The notes: a model not told the origin generated them from the letters alone. A stretch of 6,501 bases of DNA from Deltaproteobacteria bacterium (GCA_016874945.1 VGSO01000172.1:1-6501); one strand, 5' to 3'. Counted from the stretch's first letter, positions 1-5,354 are shown. Translations and numbers: made by a program.

Positions 1-49
1 TATAAGTGAGCAAGCGGGCCATGGCTTCCAGTTGGCGCGGCAGACGCAT
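1..49 (-). CDS. Possible 5' end of a leftward gene, cut by the window edge
   Basis: Reading leftward from an ATG at 49-47, 16 codons stay open to the window edge and give MRLPRQLEAMARLLTY. The codons are GC-rich, like the confident genes here. A second in-frame ATG lies at 22-20. No good Shine-Dalgarno is visible, because the bases just upstream belong to the heptamer array at 58-99. A promoter-like pair on the same strand (101-129) would place this array in the 5' untranslated region. The run LARLLTY-like faintly recalls the N-terminus of KptA/Tpt1 RNA 2'-phosphotransferases, but 16 residues are far too few to assign a family. Reading the bases left of this window would settle it. Confidence 0.4.
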   Translation of the reverse strand, partial: MRLPRQLEAMARLLTY

Positions 50-57
50 AGGGTGAG

Positions 58-99
58 TTTTCTGTTTTCTGTTTTCTGTTTTCTGTTTTCTGTTTCCGG
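58..99. repeat. Heptanucleotide tandem array, TTTTCTG x5 plus a degenerate unit
   Basis: Five perfect consecutive copies of TTTTCTG occupy 58-92, and a sixth, diverged unit (TTTCCGG) occupies 93-99. The array starts 8 bp upstream of the putative leftward start codon at 49. Neither strand of this unit contains a stop codon in any frame. It is one of seven arrays with a 7-nt period in the window, each with a different but related unit. Confidence 0.9.
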
Positions 100-100
100 A

Positions 101-129
101 ATTATCATTTTATCAAAAAAAATCCCCAA
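101..129 (-). promoter_or_regulatory. Candidate sigma-70 promoter for the leftward partial gene
   Basis: On the minus strand TTGGGG (129-124) and GATAAT (106-101) are separated by 17 bp, matching 8 of 12 consensus positions. A run of eight T lies in the spacer. Transcription would start near 94, inside the heptamer array, and run into the gene starting at 49. This rests on consensus similarity alone. Confidence 0.3.
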
Positions 130-202
130 GGTTCTGCGATTTTTGATTTCCCCCCTACTGCCTTTTCCCTAAATCCACTGATCCTGGTCCCCGAACTAAA
201 GA

Positions 203-231
203 TTGACAAAACCGCAAGATAAAATTAGATT
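203..231 (+). promoter_or_regulatory. Candidate sigma-70 promoter for the fmdB-type gene
   Basis: A perfect -35 box TTGACA (203-208) is followed after 17 bp by TAGATT (226-231), which matches 4 of 6 positions of TATAAT. The surrounding DNA is AT-rich. The start codon at 277 would lie about 40 nt downstream of the transcription start. This is the best promoter candidate in the window and should drive the two-gene unit 277-1239. Confidence 0.55.
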
Positions 232-276
232 ATAAATTTGAATTAAATCAAGGCTATTAGCAGTTAGGTAAGATGT

Positions 277-618
277 ATGCCCATTTATGAATACCAATGC
301 GTCGCGTGTGGCCAAGTCCTGGAGCAATGGCAGAAGATTTCCGACGACCCCCTCCAGGTCTGCCCGCAATGCGGCGGCAGCATGCACAAACTGGTGAGCT
401 GCTGCTCCTTCCAGCTTAAAGGGAGCGGCTGGTACCAAAGCGATTACTCCGGCAAGATGCAAACCGACAATATGTCCGGCGCCTCCAAAGCCCCGGAGAA
501 TGCCGCCTCCGCCACTGACAACGGCGGCGGCAAAGATGCCGGAGCAACCCCTCAAACTGAAAAATCCCCGAAGCCCGAGACTGAGACTAAAACCAGCTCC
601 CCCGGTAAAATCGAGTGA
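277..618 (+). CDS. FmdB-family zinc ribbon protein
   Basis: This is a 113-aa protein with the classic FmdB-family N-terminus. MPIYEYQC leads into a zinc ribbon with paired cysteines at C8/C11 and C29/C32, followed by the family's FQLKGSGWY motif at residues 45-53. Four cysteines in two CxxC knuckles should bind one zinc. The founding member was described as a putative regulator of formamidase/amidase genes, but most members have no proven function, so regulation is not claimed here. Residues from about 62 onward form a low-complexity tail rich in A, G, K, T, E and P, which is common in this family and probably disordered. A modest purine-rich site (AGGTAAG) precedes the ATG, and a TTGACA promoter lies about 45-75 nt upstream. 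The next gene starts 42 nt downstream on the same strand, so the two are probably co-transcribed. The family call is secure; the role is not. Confidence 0.92.
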   Translation: MPIYEYQCVACGQVLEQWQKISDDPLQVCPQCGGSMHKLVSCCSFQLKGSGWYQSDYSGKMQTDNMSGASKAPENAASATDNGGGKDAGATPQTEKSPKPETETKTSSPGKIE

Positions 619-660
619 CGGAGATGCTGATATTTCCCGGCGGGAAAGAAAGAGACTTTA

Positions 661-1239
661 ATGGCTGAAATCAAGAGCGCCTTGGAGATGGCCCTGGAGC
701 GGGCCGAGCGCTTCGGCCGGGCCTCTAAGGAGGAAATGGCGGAAGCCCGCCACCGGGAGCAGGGCCAGCGCCTGGCGGTGAACTTTCTCAAGGGAGAAGT
801 GGACCTGGAAAAGGAGCTCCAGGCGGCCCCGCCGGAAGCCCTGCCCGCACTGAAGGCCGGGATCAAGGAGGTCTTGCTGCGCAATGTGGCCTTGCCCCGC
901 AACGGGGACCCGGACCCCCGCCTGTCTCTGGCCCTGGAAGGCCTGCTCCTGGCCGCGACCAACCCAAAGGCCATGGCCCGCTTCAAATCCGAAGTGGAGC
1001 AGCTTATGACCAACTTCGTCCAGGTCCGCAACAACGCCTTCCAACAGCTTAAGGCCCGGTTTAGCGCCACCCTGGGCGACTACGCCCGGGCCCTGGAGAT
1101 GCAGCTCCGCCAGAAGGTGCGCCTGGAAGTGGAACACCTGCCCCAGTTCCAGGAAGAATGGCGCAAGTTCCTGGGCCAGCTCCAGGAGCAGTTCGAACCC
1201 CTGTTGGAGGAATTGAAGTCCAGGATGAAGGGGGCTTGA
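661..1239 (+). CDS. Conserved-looking helical protein of unknown function
   Basis: This 192-aa protein has no signal peptide, transmembrane segment or cysteine. It is dominated by charged and amphipathic residues (E, K, R, L, A, Q). Heptad-like stretches at about 1-55 and 125-190 suggest long helices or coiled coils, for example the glutamine- and glutamate-rich C-terminus EEWRKFLGQLQEQFEPLLEE. The N-terminal MAEIKSALEMALERAE resembles small uncharacterised proteins encoded next to FmdB-type genes in Desulfobacterota; this is from memory and unverified. It lies 42 nt after the zinc ribbon gene, and the pair is closed by the terminator at 1294-1327, so they form a likely operon. The gene is markedly GC-rich with strong third-position G/C, typical of native genes here. 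No catalytic motif is seen, and a structural or adaptor role is only a guess. Confidence 0.85.
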   Translation: MAEIKSALEMALERAERFGRASKEEMAEARHREQGQRLAVNFLKGEVDLEKELQAAPPEALPALKAGIKEVLLRNVALPRNGDPDPRLSLALEGLLLAATNPKAMARFKSEVEQLMTNFVQVRNNAFQQLKARFSATLGDYARALEMQLRQKVRLEVEHLPQFQEEWRKFLGQLQEQFEPLLEELKSRMKGA

Positions 1240-1243
1240 GGCA

Positions 1244-1271
1244 GGTTTCAGGTTTTAGGTTTTAGGTTTTA
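1244..1271. repeat. Heptanucleotide tandem array, GGTTTCA then GGTTTTA x3
   Basis: Four contiguous 7-nt units begin 4 nt after the stop codon of the helical-protein gene: GGTTTCA (1244-1250) and three copies of GGTTTTA (1251-1271). The array lies between the stop codon and the transcription terminator, an arrangement repeated at 3174-3194. Unlike the TTTTCTG and AAAACCG arrays, this unit creates in-frame TAG stops when read rightward. Confidence 0.88.
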
Positions 1272-1293
1272 GAAAGATAACCTATTGGAATTT

Positions 1294-1327
1294 AAAAGGA
1301 CCCTGGGTCGAACCAGGCTCCTTTTTT
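1294..1327 (+). terminator. Rho-independent terminator after the fmdB-type unit
   Basis: AAAAGGA-C-CCTGG (1294-1306) pairs with CCAGG-C-TCCTTTT (1313-1325) around a 6-nt loop GTCGAA. There is one C/C mismatch, and the arm runs into six T (1322-1327). It closely resembles the terminator at 3263-3298, which has the same AAAAGGA...TCCTTTT outer stem. Confidence 0.88.
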
Positions 1328-1420
1328 GCTCGCAATTTCAGGAGAAATTCCAGATTGAAAAAAACCCTTCTTTGTTATTTATTTATTTTCTGTAAAAATA
1401 GTCCAAATTGTATTATACAT

Positions 1421-1553
1421 GAGCCTCTTGCAAAATTCATTTTGAGGCTGCGATTTTCCCAATGTTGCTTAAAGAAATATCCGGTAGCACAGGCTTTCCA
1501 GCCTGTGCCGGCGCCGGCTGAAGCCTGCGGCTACATAATTTTGCAAGAGGCTC
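1421..1553. mobile_element. MITE-like element with 17-bp perfect terminal inverted repeats
   Basis: GAGCCTCTTGCAAAATT (1421-1437) is repeated as its exact reverse complement at 1537-1553, bounding 133 bp. The direct repeat ACAT lies immediately outside both ends (1417-1420 and 1554-1557), consistent with a 4-bp target duplication. No transposase or credible coding sequence lies inside, so it looks like a non-autonomous miniature element mobilised in trans. The right half contains a separate GC-rich palindromic repeat (1483-1533). I cannot assign the ends to an IS family by eye. The element lies between the upstream terminator and the first FN3-like gene, so it could affect that gene's promoter region. 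Confidence 0.75.
1483..1533. repeat. REP-like GC-rich palindromic repeat inside the MITE-like element
   Basis: GCACAGGCT (1487-1495) and AGCCTGTGC (1500-1508) form a perfect 9-bp stem with a TTCC loop. The perfect palindrome CCGGCGCCGG follows at 1508-1517. An outer arm GTAGC (1484-1488) is matched by GCTAC (1529-1533), and AGGCTT (1491-1496) is echoed by AAGCCT (1520-1525). The block is therefore a compound, branched palindrome. Its wording (GTAGC...ACAGGCTTTCCAGCCTGTG) is of a type I recall as dispersed in several bacterial genomes; that recollection is unverified. Confidence 0.65.
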
Positions 1554-1677
1554 ACATGGTAAATTAATAATGAGCCGGATAGATAATCTAAATTTCTTCA
1601 ATGAAATGCAAGACTTGTCTTAGTTGGCCCAATGCCGGGGCTACGGCTCCAGACTTTAATCTCGGACGGAGGGAGTA

Positions 1678-2385
1678 ATGAGAAGTCGATTGGTTTTTTC
1701 GATGCTGGCGATTCTGATGTGCCTGGCGTTTTGCCAAACCGGGGCTGAGGCCACTATTTTCCGAATGCGGTTCCAGGTTTATACCTTGAACTTGTATGTC
1801 CCGTCGGGCAGCCCTCCTTCTCAGTTTCTCCAAGTCAACGTAACTATTGGCGATTCCCTGCAGCGGCCTTACGATGCCGTCAAGTCCCTGAAGGTTTATG
1901 CCCCCGCGGCAGACGGCACGGTTTTCGATTTGACCAATAATTGGATGGAAAGTGGCCAGGTATATTATGCCCGTCTTAAACCCTCGGATTTCAAAACTGG
2001 CAAAATTCCCGGCGGCACTTATAAAGCCGTGGTGATCGGGAAGGACAACAGCACTCTCACCCAATACCAGTCCATATCAGGGGCGTTTCTGGGATACTCC
2101 GCCGTCACCTCCCCCCTGGCTGGATCAACCGTGGCCAACCTGACGCCGCTTATCCAGTGGAACCCGGTAACCGGAGCTCAGTATTATTCAATTAACTTAT
2201 GGCTTGTTACCGCAGCAGGGGAATATAACTCTGCGGGATATACGGTATACCGCAATTCTTTCCAGGTGCCGCCCGGGGTTTTAAGGCCGGGCGCCGATGT
2301 TCACGTTTCCGTTAACGCCTACGACAGCGACAAGAATTTAACCAAGGGATCGACAAGCGCTTCGCTAAACTTTAAGACCCCGTAA
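1678..2385 (+). CDS. Exported protein with C-terminal FN3-like domain (paralogue 1)
   Basis: This is a 235-aa protein with a Sec signal peptide: basic MRSR, a hydrophobic core at 5-19, and probable cleavage after A25 in the AEA motif. The mature part appears to have two beta-rich halves. Residues about 28-138 include a conserved DAVKSLKV segment at 66-73 and an IPGGTYKAVV strand at 110-119. Residues about 143-235 look like a fibronectin-III-type sandwich with SPLAGSTV, TPLIQW and VTGAQYYSI (164-172). The start is well supported by GGAGG at 1668-1672, five nt before the ATG. The downstream gene encodes a diverged homologue of the same length and architecture. Codon usage is visibly less GC-rich than in flanking genes. 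Function is unknown; an envelope or periplasmic binding or structural role is inferred from export and fold style. Confidence 0.88.
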   Translation: MRSRLVFSMLAILMCLAFCQTGAEATIFRMRFQVYTLNLYVPSGSPPSQFLQVNVTIGDSLQRPYDAVKSLKVYAPAADGTVFDLTNNWMESGQVYYARLKPSDFKTGKIPGGTYKAVVIGKDNSTLTQYQSISGAFLGYSAVTSPLAGSTVANLTPLIQWNPVTGAQYYSINLWLVTAAGEYNSAGYTVYRNSFQVPPGVLRPGADVHVSVNAYDSDKNLTKGSTSASLNFKTP

Positions 2386-2456
2386 CAATTTAATCCAGTC
2401 TCCAATGACTATTCACATAACTTGATTATCCTAAGTCAGTCAAATGGGAGAGCGAG

Positions 2457-3170
2457 ATGAACCGCAAAGGCAGTCTGATTTTCCTGGTCATCCTGATGTG
2501 GGCCTGGCCCCTGGTCTGCCAGGCCGAAGTCGCCCGCTTCTGGTTCAATGTCTTCACCACCAATTATCCCGATCCTTCCCAGCGACGATTGGATGTTGCC
2601 GTGGTATTGGGCGACACCAGGTACCGGCAACCGGACGCCATTAAATCACTCCAGGTGACCGCGCCCGATCCGGCCCATACGGTGATGGACCTCAGCAAAA
2701 ATTGCTGGTATGAGTTGCGGGGGCAGTTTTTCGCGTATTTCTTGCCCTCCTTTTTTCCCGGGGGGCAGATTCCCTCCGGCAGTTATGTGGCTAAGGTGGT
2801 CGACAAAGCCGGGAAATCCCTGACGGTCAAGAAAACGCTTACCGTTTCCTTTCTCCCCTGCCCCACCATAACCTTTCCCTCCACGGGGGCAGTGCTGGCG
2901 CAATTGAAGCCTACCATTGCCTGGACCAAGGTCACGGGGGCCCAATTTTACTCAATCGATTTGGATGACCTGACCAAGGGAGAACCTATCTACGGCACCC
3001 CGGCGCGGTTGATCGAGGTATATAGGGATAGTTTCACCCTCCAGACCGGGGTCTTGAAGCCTGGCACCAATTACCGCATCCGCATTGAGGCCCGAAACAG
3101 CGACAAGATGATGAACCAGCGGTCGCGCAGCGACTGGGTCAACTTCAGCACCGCACCCACCGCTCAATAA
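2457..3170 (+). CDS. Exported protein with C-terminal FN3-like domain (paralogue 2)
   Basis: This is a 237-aa protein with a signal peptide (MNRKG, hydrophobic core about 6-20, probable cleavage after A23). It aligns along its whole length with the preceding gene product. Shared blocks include R-F-x-F-x-V-[YF]-T near residue 27, DAIKSLQV at 60-67, [KQ]IP[GS]G[TS]Y at 104-110, P-x-I-x-W, VTGAQFYSI at 159-167, VYR[ND]SF, GVLKPG and SDK near the C-terminus. The product adds cysteines C83 and C135 that paralogue 1 lacks, which could pair outside the cytoplasm. A GGGAG site (2446-2450) lies six nt before the ATG. The 71-nt gap to paralogue 1 has no obvious terminator, so co-transcription is likely, ending at 3263-3298. 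The pair looks like a tandem duplication that has since diverged. No enzymatic motif is seen. Confidence 0.88.
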   Translation: MNRKGSLIFLVILMWAWPLVCQAEVARFWFNVFTTNYPDPSQRRLDVAVVLGDTRYRQPDAIKSLQVTAPDPAHTVMDLSKNCWYELRGQFFAYFLPSFFPGGQIPSGSYVAKVVDKAGKSLTVKKTLTVSFLPCPTITFPSTGAVLAQLKPTIAWTKVTGAQFYSIDLDDLTKGEPIYGTPARLIEVYRDSFTLQTGVLKPGTNYRIRIEARNSDKMMNQRSRSDWVNFSTAPTAQ

Positions 3171-3173
3171 TGG

Positions 3174-3194
3174 TTTTCGGTCTTCGGTCTTCGG
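3174..3194. repeat. Heptanucleotide array, TTTTCGG then TCTTCGG x2
   Basis: Three 7-nt units (3174-3180, 3181-3187, 3188-3194) begin 3 nt after the stop codon of the second FN3-like gene. Twelve bases of this array (3185-3196) recur as a perfect reverse complement at 3322-3333, so the two arrays flank the terminator at 3263-3298 in opposite orientation. Confidence 0.8.
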
Positions 3195-3262
3195 TTAAAA
3201 AACGGAATGATATCAGATCGTTCCAGTTAAAGTTTGCAGCCTTGCCAACAAAACTATTTAAT

Positions 3263-3298
3263 AAAAGGAGCCTGAGGCTGATTCAGGCTCCTTTTTTT
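3263..3298 (+). terminator. Strong intrinsic terminator, probably bidirectional
   Basis: AAAAGGAGCCTGA (3263-3275) pairs perfectly with TCAGGCTCCTTTT (3283-3295) around a 7-nt loop, and the T run continues to 3298. On the minus strand the same hairpin ends in four T followed by ATT. It can therefore stop both the FN3-like pair from the left and the amidohydrolase operon from the right. It belongs to the same sequence family as the terminator at 1294-1327. Confidence 0.93.
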
Positions 3299-3318
3299 GG
3301 GTCAATGGGATTTTTATC

Positions 3319-3333
3319 GAAAACCGAAGACCG
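3319..3333. repeat. Short heptanucleotide array, GAAAACC-GAAGACC
   Basis: Two 7-nt units plus one base lie 2 nt beyond the stop codon of the leftward amidohydrolase gene (stop at 3338-3336). They are the inverted counterpart of the array at 3174-3194. Two units alone would be weak evidence; the matching sequence and position make it credible. Confidence 0.65.
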
Positions 3334-3335
3334 CC

Positions 3336-4121
3336 TCACCCCAGCCGGCATAAACGCCGGAAGTTGTCCCCCAAAATGGCCTGGGTTTGGGCCTCGGGCA
3401 GTTTAAGGCCCAAGATCTTGGCCAGTTCCACCTCGGGGTAGCTGAAGGGATAGTCGCTGCCGAACAGGAGGCGGCCCGCGCCCTGACGCCCCAGGTAGTC
3501 TTCAATGGTGTCCAGGTTAGCCACGGCGCTGTCGGCATAAACCTGAGGCAGGTCCCAGACCCCCGCCCGTCGCAAGTTGTCATAACCCCCGCTCAAGGCC
3601 CCCAGGTGGGGAATGACCACCGGAATGTCCGGAGCCAGCTTTTCCAGGAACAACAACGTATTGGGAAGGGTCTCCTCCAGCAGGATGGGCAGGCCCCGGG
3701 TCTTTACCACTTCCAGGAATTCCCGGCAGCGGGGGTCCGCATAATGATATTCCGGCTCATTGCCGTGGCGGTGCCACTTCACCGCCACGTATGCCGGGCC
3801 CAGGTCCTCCCAGGCAAAGTCGTTCCACACGAAAAAATAGGGAAAAATCTCGATCTCCGGGTCCTGGAGGTTCAGGAGGTAGTGGTGGGCCCGGCGCCGG
3901 CAGGCCTGCCATTCGGGATTGTCCCGGAAGCGGAAATTATAACGGTCATAGACGTCCTCTACGGGGGGAATGACCCCGGCCCCTTGAATCCCCGCAGCCC
4001 GCAACAGGGGCCGGATTTCCTCCCAGCGCCAGGAGACGTTCTGGATGCCGGTGTGGAGATGGGCGTCGATGATGACGGTTTTCGGTTTCCGGTCTTCGGT
4101 TTTCGGCATAATCCTCAACAT
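3336..4121 (-). CDS. Amidohydrolase-2 family metal-dependent hydrolase
   Basis: This 261-aa protein is from the amidohydrolase superfamily (Amidohydro_2-like TIM barrel). The first barrel strand carries the metal-binding HxH motif in VIIDAHLH (H21, H23). Later positions are K115 in VAVKWHRHG, H172 in VVIPHLGA, D223 in LLFGSDYPF and a terminal GDNFRRL typical of the family. The usual strand-5 histidine is not evident: the corresponding segment reads LPILLEETLPN, with E149/E150. Substrate is unknown; such proteins hydrolyse or decarboxylate diverse small molecules. The ATG at 4121-4119 overlaps the stop of the upstream Mth938-type gene, suggesting translational coupling; a second ATG at 4109-4107 is equally plausible. 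Residues 5-15 (MPKTEDRKPKT) are encoded by a heptamer array and precede the conserved domain, so they are probably a non-conserved extension. The gene is last in the operon and faces the terminator at 3263-3298. Confidence 0.88.
   Translation of the reverse strand: MLRIMPKTEDRKPKTVIIDAHLHTGIQNVSWRWEEIRPLLRAAGIQGAGVIPPVEDVYDRYNFRFRDNPEWQACRRRAHHYLLNLQDPEIEIFPYFFVWNDFAWEDLGPAYVAVKWHRHGNEPEYHYADPRCREFLEVVKTRGLPILLEETLPNTLLFLEKLAPDIPVVIPHLGALSGGYDNLRRAGVWDLPQVYADSAVANLDTIEDYLGRQGAGRLLFGSDYPFSYPEVELAKILGLKLPEAQTQAILGDNFRRLCRLG
4077..4104. repeat. Heptanucleotide array inside the amidohydrolase start region
   Basis: Four 7-nt units read on the plus strand as GGTTTTC, GGTTTCC, GGTCTTC and GGTTTTC. 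Read leftward as coding DNA they lie just after the ATG at 4109 and encode the KTEDRKPKT segment of the amidohydrolase N-terminus. The conserved barrel begins immediately after the array. Confidence 0.85.
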
Positions 4122-4456
4122 GTCAGGTGCAAGGCCGCGGCCAGGCGGCGCTGTCCCGCCAGGCGGTTGATGACCTGGCAGGCCTCCCGGGTGGGAAGAG
4201 CGATCAGTTCGATGCCCTGCTCCTTGAGATAGGCCGCCAGAGACCGGTCCACCTCCAGCCGCCCCGGCTGGCCCTGGCCCACCACCAGGACCTGGGGGCG
4301 GGCCGCCAGGGCTTCATGCACGTCGGGGAGCTGCAACAAGTGGGCTTCCAGGCGCCACCAGTCGCTCTTGATCCGCCCTTCCCAGATGAGGAGGTCCTGC
4401 CGGTAGGACTTGCCGTCTATGACGATGTGGCCGAAGTCAAACCTGTCGATGTGCAT
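4115..4456 (-). CDS. Mth938-like domain protein (DUF498 family)
   Basis: This 113-aa single-domain protein matches the Mth938/DUF498 fold family, which includes human AAMDC and the complex I assembly factor NDUFAF3. Seen directly are the N-terminal FGHIVIDGKSYRQDLLIW (8-25), the WWRLEAH segment (33-39), the central LVVGQGQPGRLEV (57-69), the PTREACQVIN segment (88-97) and the terminal AAALHLTC. Those landmarks occur in family order and the length is normal. Bacterial members have no settled biochemical role. The gene starts 22 nt after the Slp-type lipoprotein gene. Its stop codon overlaps the likely ATG of the amidohydrolase in the sequence ATGTTGA, so all three are probably one leftward operon. 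The start is preceded by AGGCGGTGA, an adequate ribosome-binding site. Confidence 0.92.
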   Translation of the reverse strand: MHIDRFDFGHIVIDGKSYRQDLLIWEGRIKSDWWRLEAHLLQLPDVHEALAARPQVLVVGQGQPGRLEVDRSLAAYLKEQGIELIALPTREACQVINRLAGQRRLAAALHLTC

Positions 4457-4478
4457 AGTTCACCGCCTAAGGCGCTCC

Positions 4479-5006
4479 CTAATTGCGCCCCCGACGCCGG
4501 GGGTCGAAATAGGGGGGGGTGTACCAGAACTCCATCCTGGGGTCGTAGTCGTACCAATGCCGGGGGATGGGATAATACCATTCTTCCCAGGGCTCGTATT
4601 CGCCCAGGGTGATCTCCCGGGCTTTCAGGAGCGGCCCCTTATCCATCTTGCCCTCCACCACCCCGGCTACGGTGACCTCGCGTTGGGGCGCGTATGAATA
4701 GGAGGGGAGCCACTGGTCGCTTTCCACCGCAAAGGACCCGCCGGAGGCGGCGTTCCTCAGGGGCCGGTTCCAAGTATCCAGGGGCCGCTGGTCCACCCAC
4801 AGGAGGCTGCCGTTTTTGTGGGGCTGGACACTCATGACCAGGCCTCCCAGGATAAACATTTGACCCTGATATTTTTCCGGGTGGGATTGGAGATCGGCAA
4901 AGATGAGGGAGGGGATGGCCCGCCCCGGCATCTGGGAAGAGACGGGGGCGCAGCCTCCCAAAAGTCCCCCCAGAGCCGACAGGCACAAGAGCTTAAGGTA
5001 ATTCAT
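4479..5006 (-). CDS. Slp-family outer-membrane lipoprotein
   Basis: This is a 175-aa lipoprotein. A hydrophobic signal ends in the lipobox LLGGC, so C19 should be lipidated and the mature protein anchored to a membrane, probably the outer one. The body has Slp-family features: FADLQSHPEKYQGQMFILGGLVMSV (36-60), the GGSFAVESD strand, and a REVTVAGVVEG beta segment resembling an OB-type fold. E. coli Slp is a starvation-induced lipoprotein, but its role is undefined. The last 35-40 residues are unusually rich in Tyr, Trp and Pro (EWYYPIPRHWYDYDP...FWYTPPYFDP) and end in basic residues. I chose the ATG at 5006; an in-frame TTG at 5015 adds three residues. Neither has a clear Shine-Dalgarno. A 141-nt gap to the upstream small lipoprotein gene leaves room for its own promoter. 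The Mth938-type gene follows after 22 nt. Confidence 0.85.
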   Translation of the reverse strand: MNYLKLLCLSALGGLLGGCAPVSSQMPGRAIPSLIFADLQSHPEKYQGQMFILGGLVMSVQPHKNGSLLWVDQRPLDTWNRPLRNAASGGSFAVESDQWLPSYSYAPQREVTVAGVVEGKMDKGPLLKAREITLGEYEPWEEWYYPIPRHWYDYDPRMEFWYTPPYFDPRRRGRN

Positions 5007-5147
5007 GGTTTTCAATTTTTTTACGACTTTTGCGCCTGAAACATATTCAAAAGGAGTAGCTAGCGGGTGTGCAGGTCAACTGCCGGCCATTAAGGCTAAA
5101 CCGCCCAACCTCTGAACCGCGCCCCCAGCATACTTCAGTCAGGAATA

Positions 5148-5354
5148 TTAAGGGTAATAATATGGCGCAGTGAACCAGTGCCGCAGGGACTGGTCGTTGT
5201 CATAAAAGTGCACGGGAATTCCCGCCGAACCCACCTGGGCTTGGAAGGTATAATCCTTTAAATCCACCAGGTCCGCGGTGGCGGCGCACCCGGACAAGGT
5301 CAAGACCCCTATTAGCGCCACTACTGCCGCAGCCAGCCGTTTTTTCGCCATCAT
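5148..5354 (-). CDS. Small lipoprotein of unknown function
   Basis: This is a 68-aa protein with a clear type II signal: MMAKKR, hydrophobic residues 7-20, and the lipobox LSGC with C23 as lipidation site. That leaves a mature peptide of only 46 residues. The mature part has no recognisable domain and ends in an aromatic, proline-containing tail (HWFTAPYYYP), echoing the Tyr/Trp/Pro-rich tail of the Slp-type protein encoded downstream. The start is supported by GAGGTGGAG at 5364-5356; ATGs at 5354 and 5351 are both possible. The gene is divergent from the methyltransferase gene and upstream of the Slp-type gene on the same strand. Its coding status rests on the signal, lipobox and ribosome-binding site rather than on family recognition. 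Confidence 0.78.
   Translation of the reverse strand: MMAKKRLAAAVVALIGVLTLSGCAATADLVDLKDYTFQAQVGSAGIPVHFYDNDQSLRHWFTAPYYYP

Noticed and set aside
58..99. Heptamer array as a CRISPR array
   Set aside because: Units of 7 nt without spacers are simple tandem repeats, not CRISPR repeats with unique spacers.
1355..1567. A 70-codon open frame on the plus strand from a TTG
   Set aside because: It runs through the MITE-like element and its palindrome, has no ribosome-binding site, and its sequence (VAQAFQPVPAPAEACGY) is just translated repeat DNA.
1564..1590. Promoter for the first FN3-like gene (TAATAA or GATAAT as -10 box)
   Set aside because: GATAAT at 1582-1587 is a good -10 match, but no -35 box lies at the right spacing. 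TTGCAA-18-TAATAA matches poorly in the -10.
3170..3406. A 78-codon open frame on the plus strand after the second FN3-like gene
   Set aside because: It reads through the heptamer array, the terminator hairpin and the end of the leftward amidohydrolase gene, and shows no protein features.
3387..4232. A 281-codon open frame on the plus strand
   Set aside because: It is antisense to the amidohydrolase and Mth938-type genes, which have recognisable motifs; long antisense frames are expected in GC-rich DNA.
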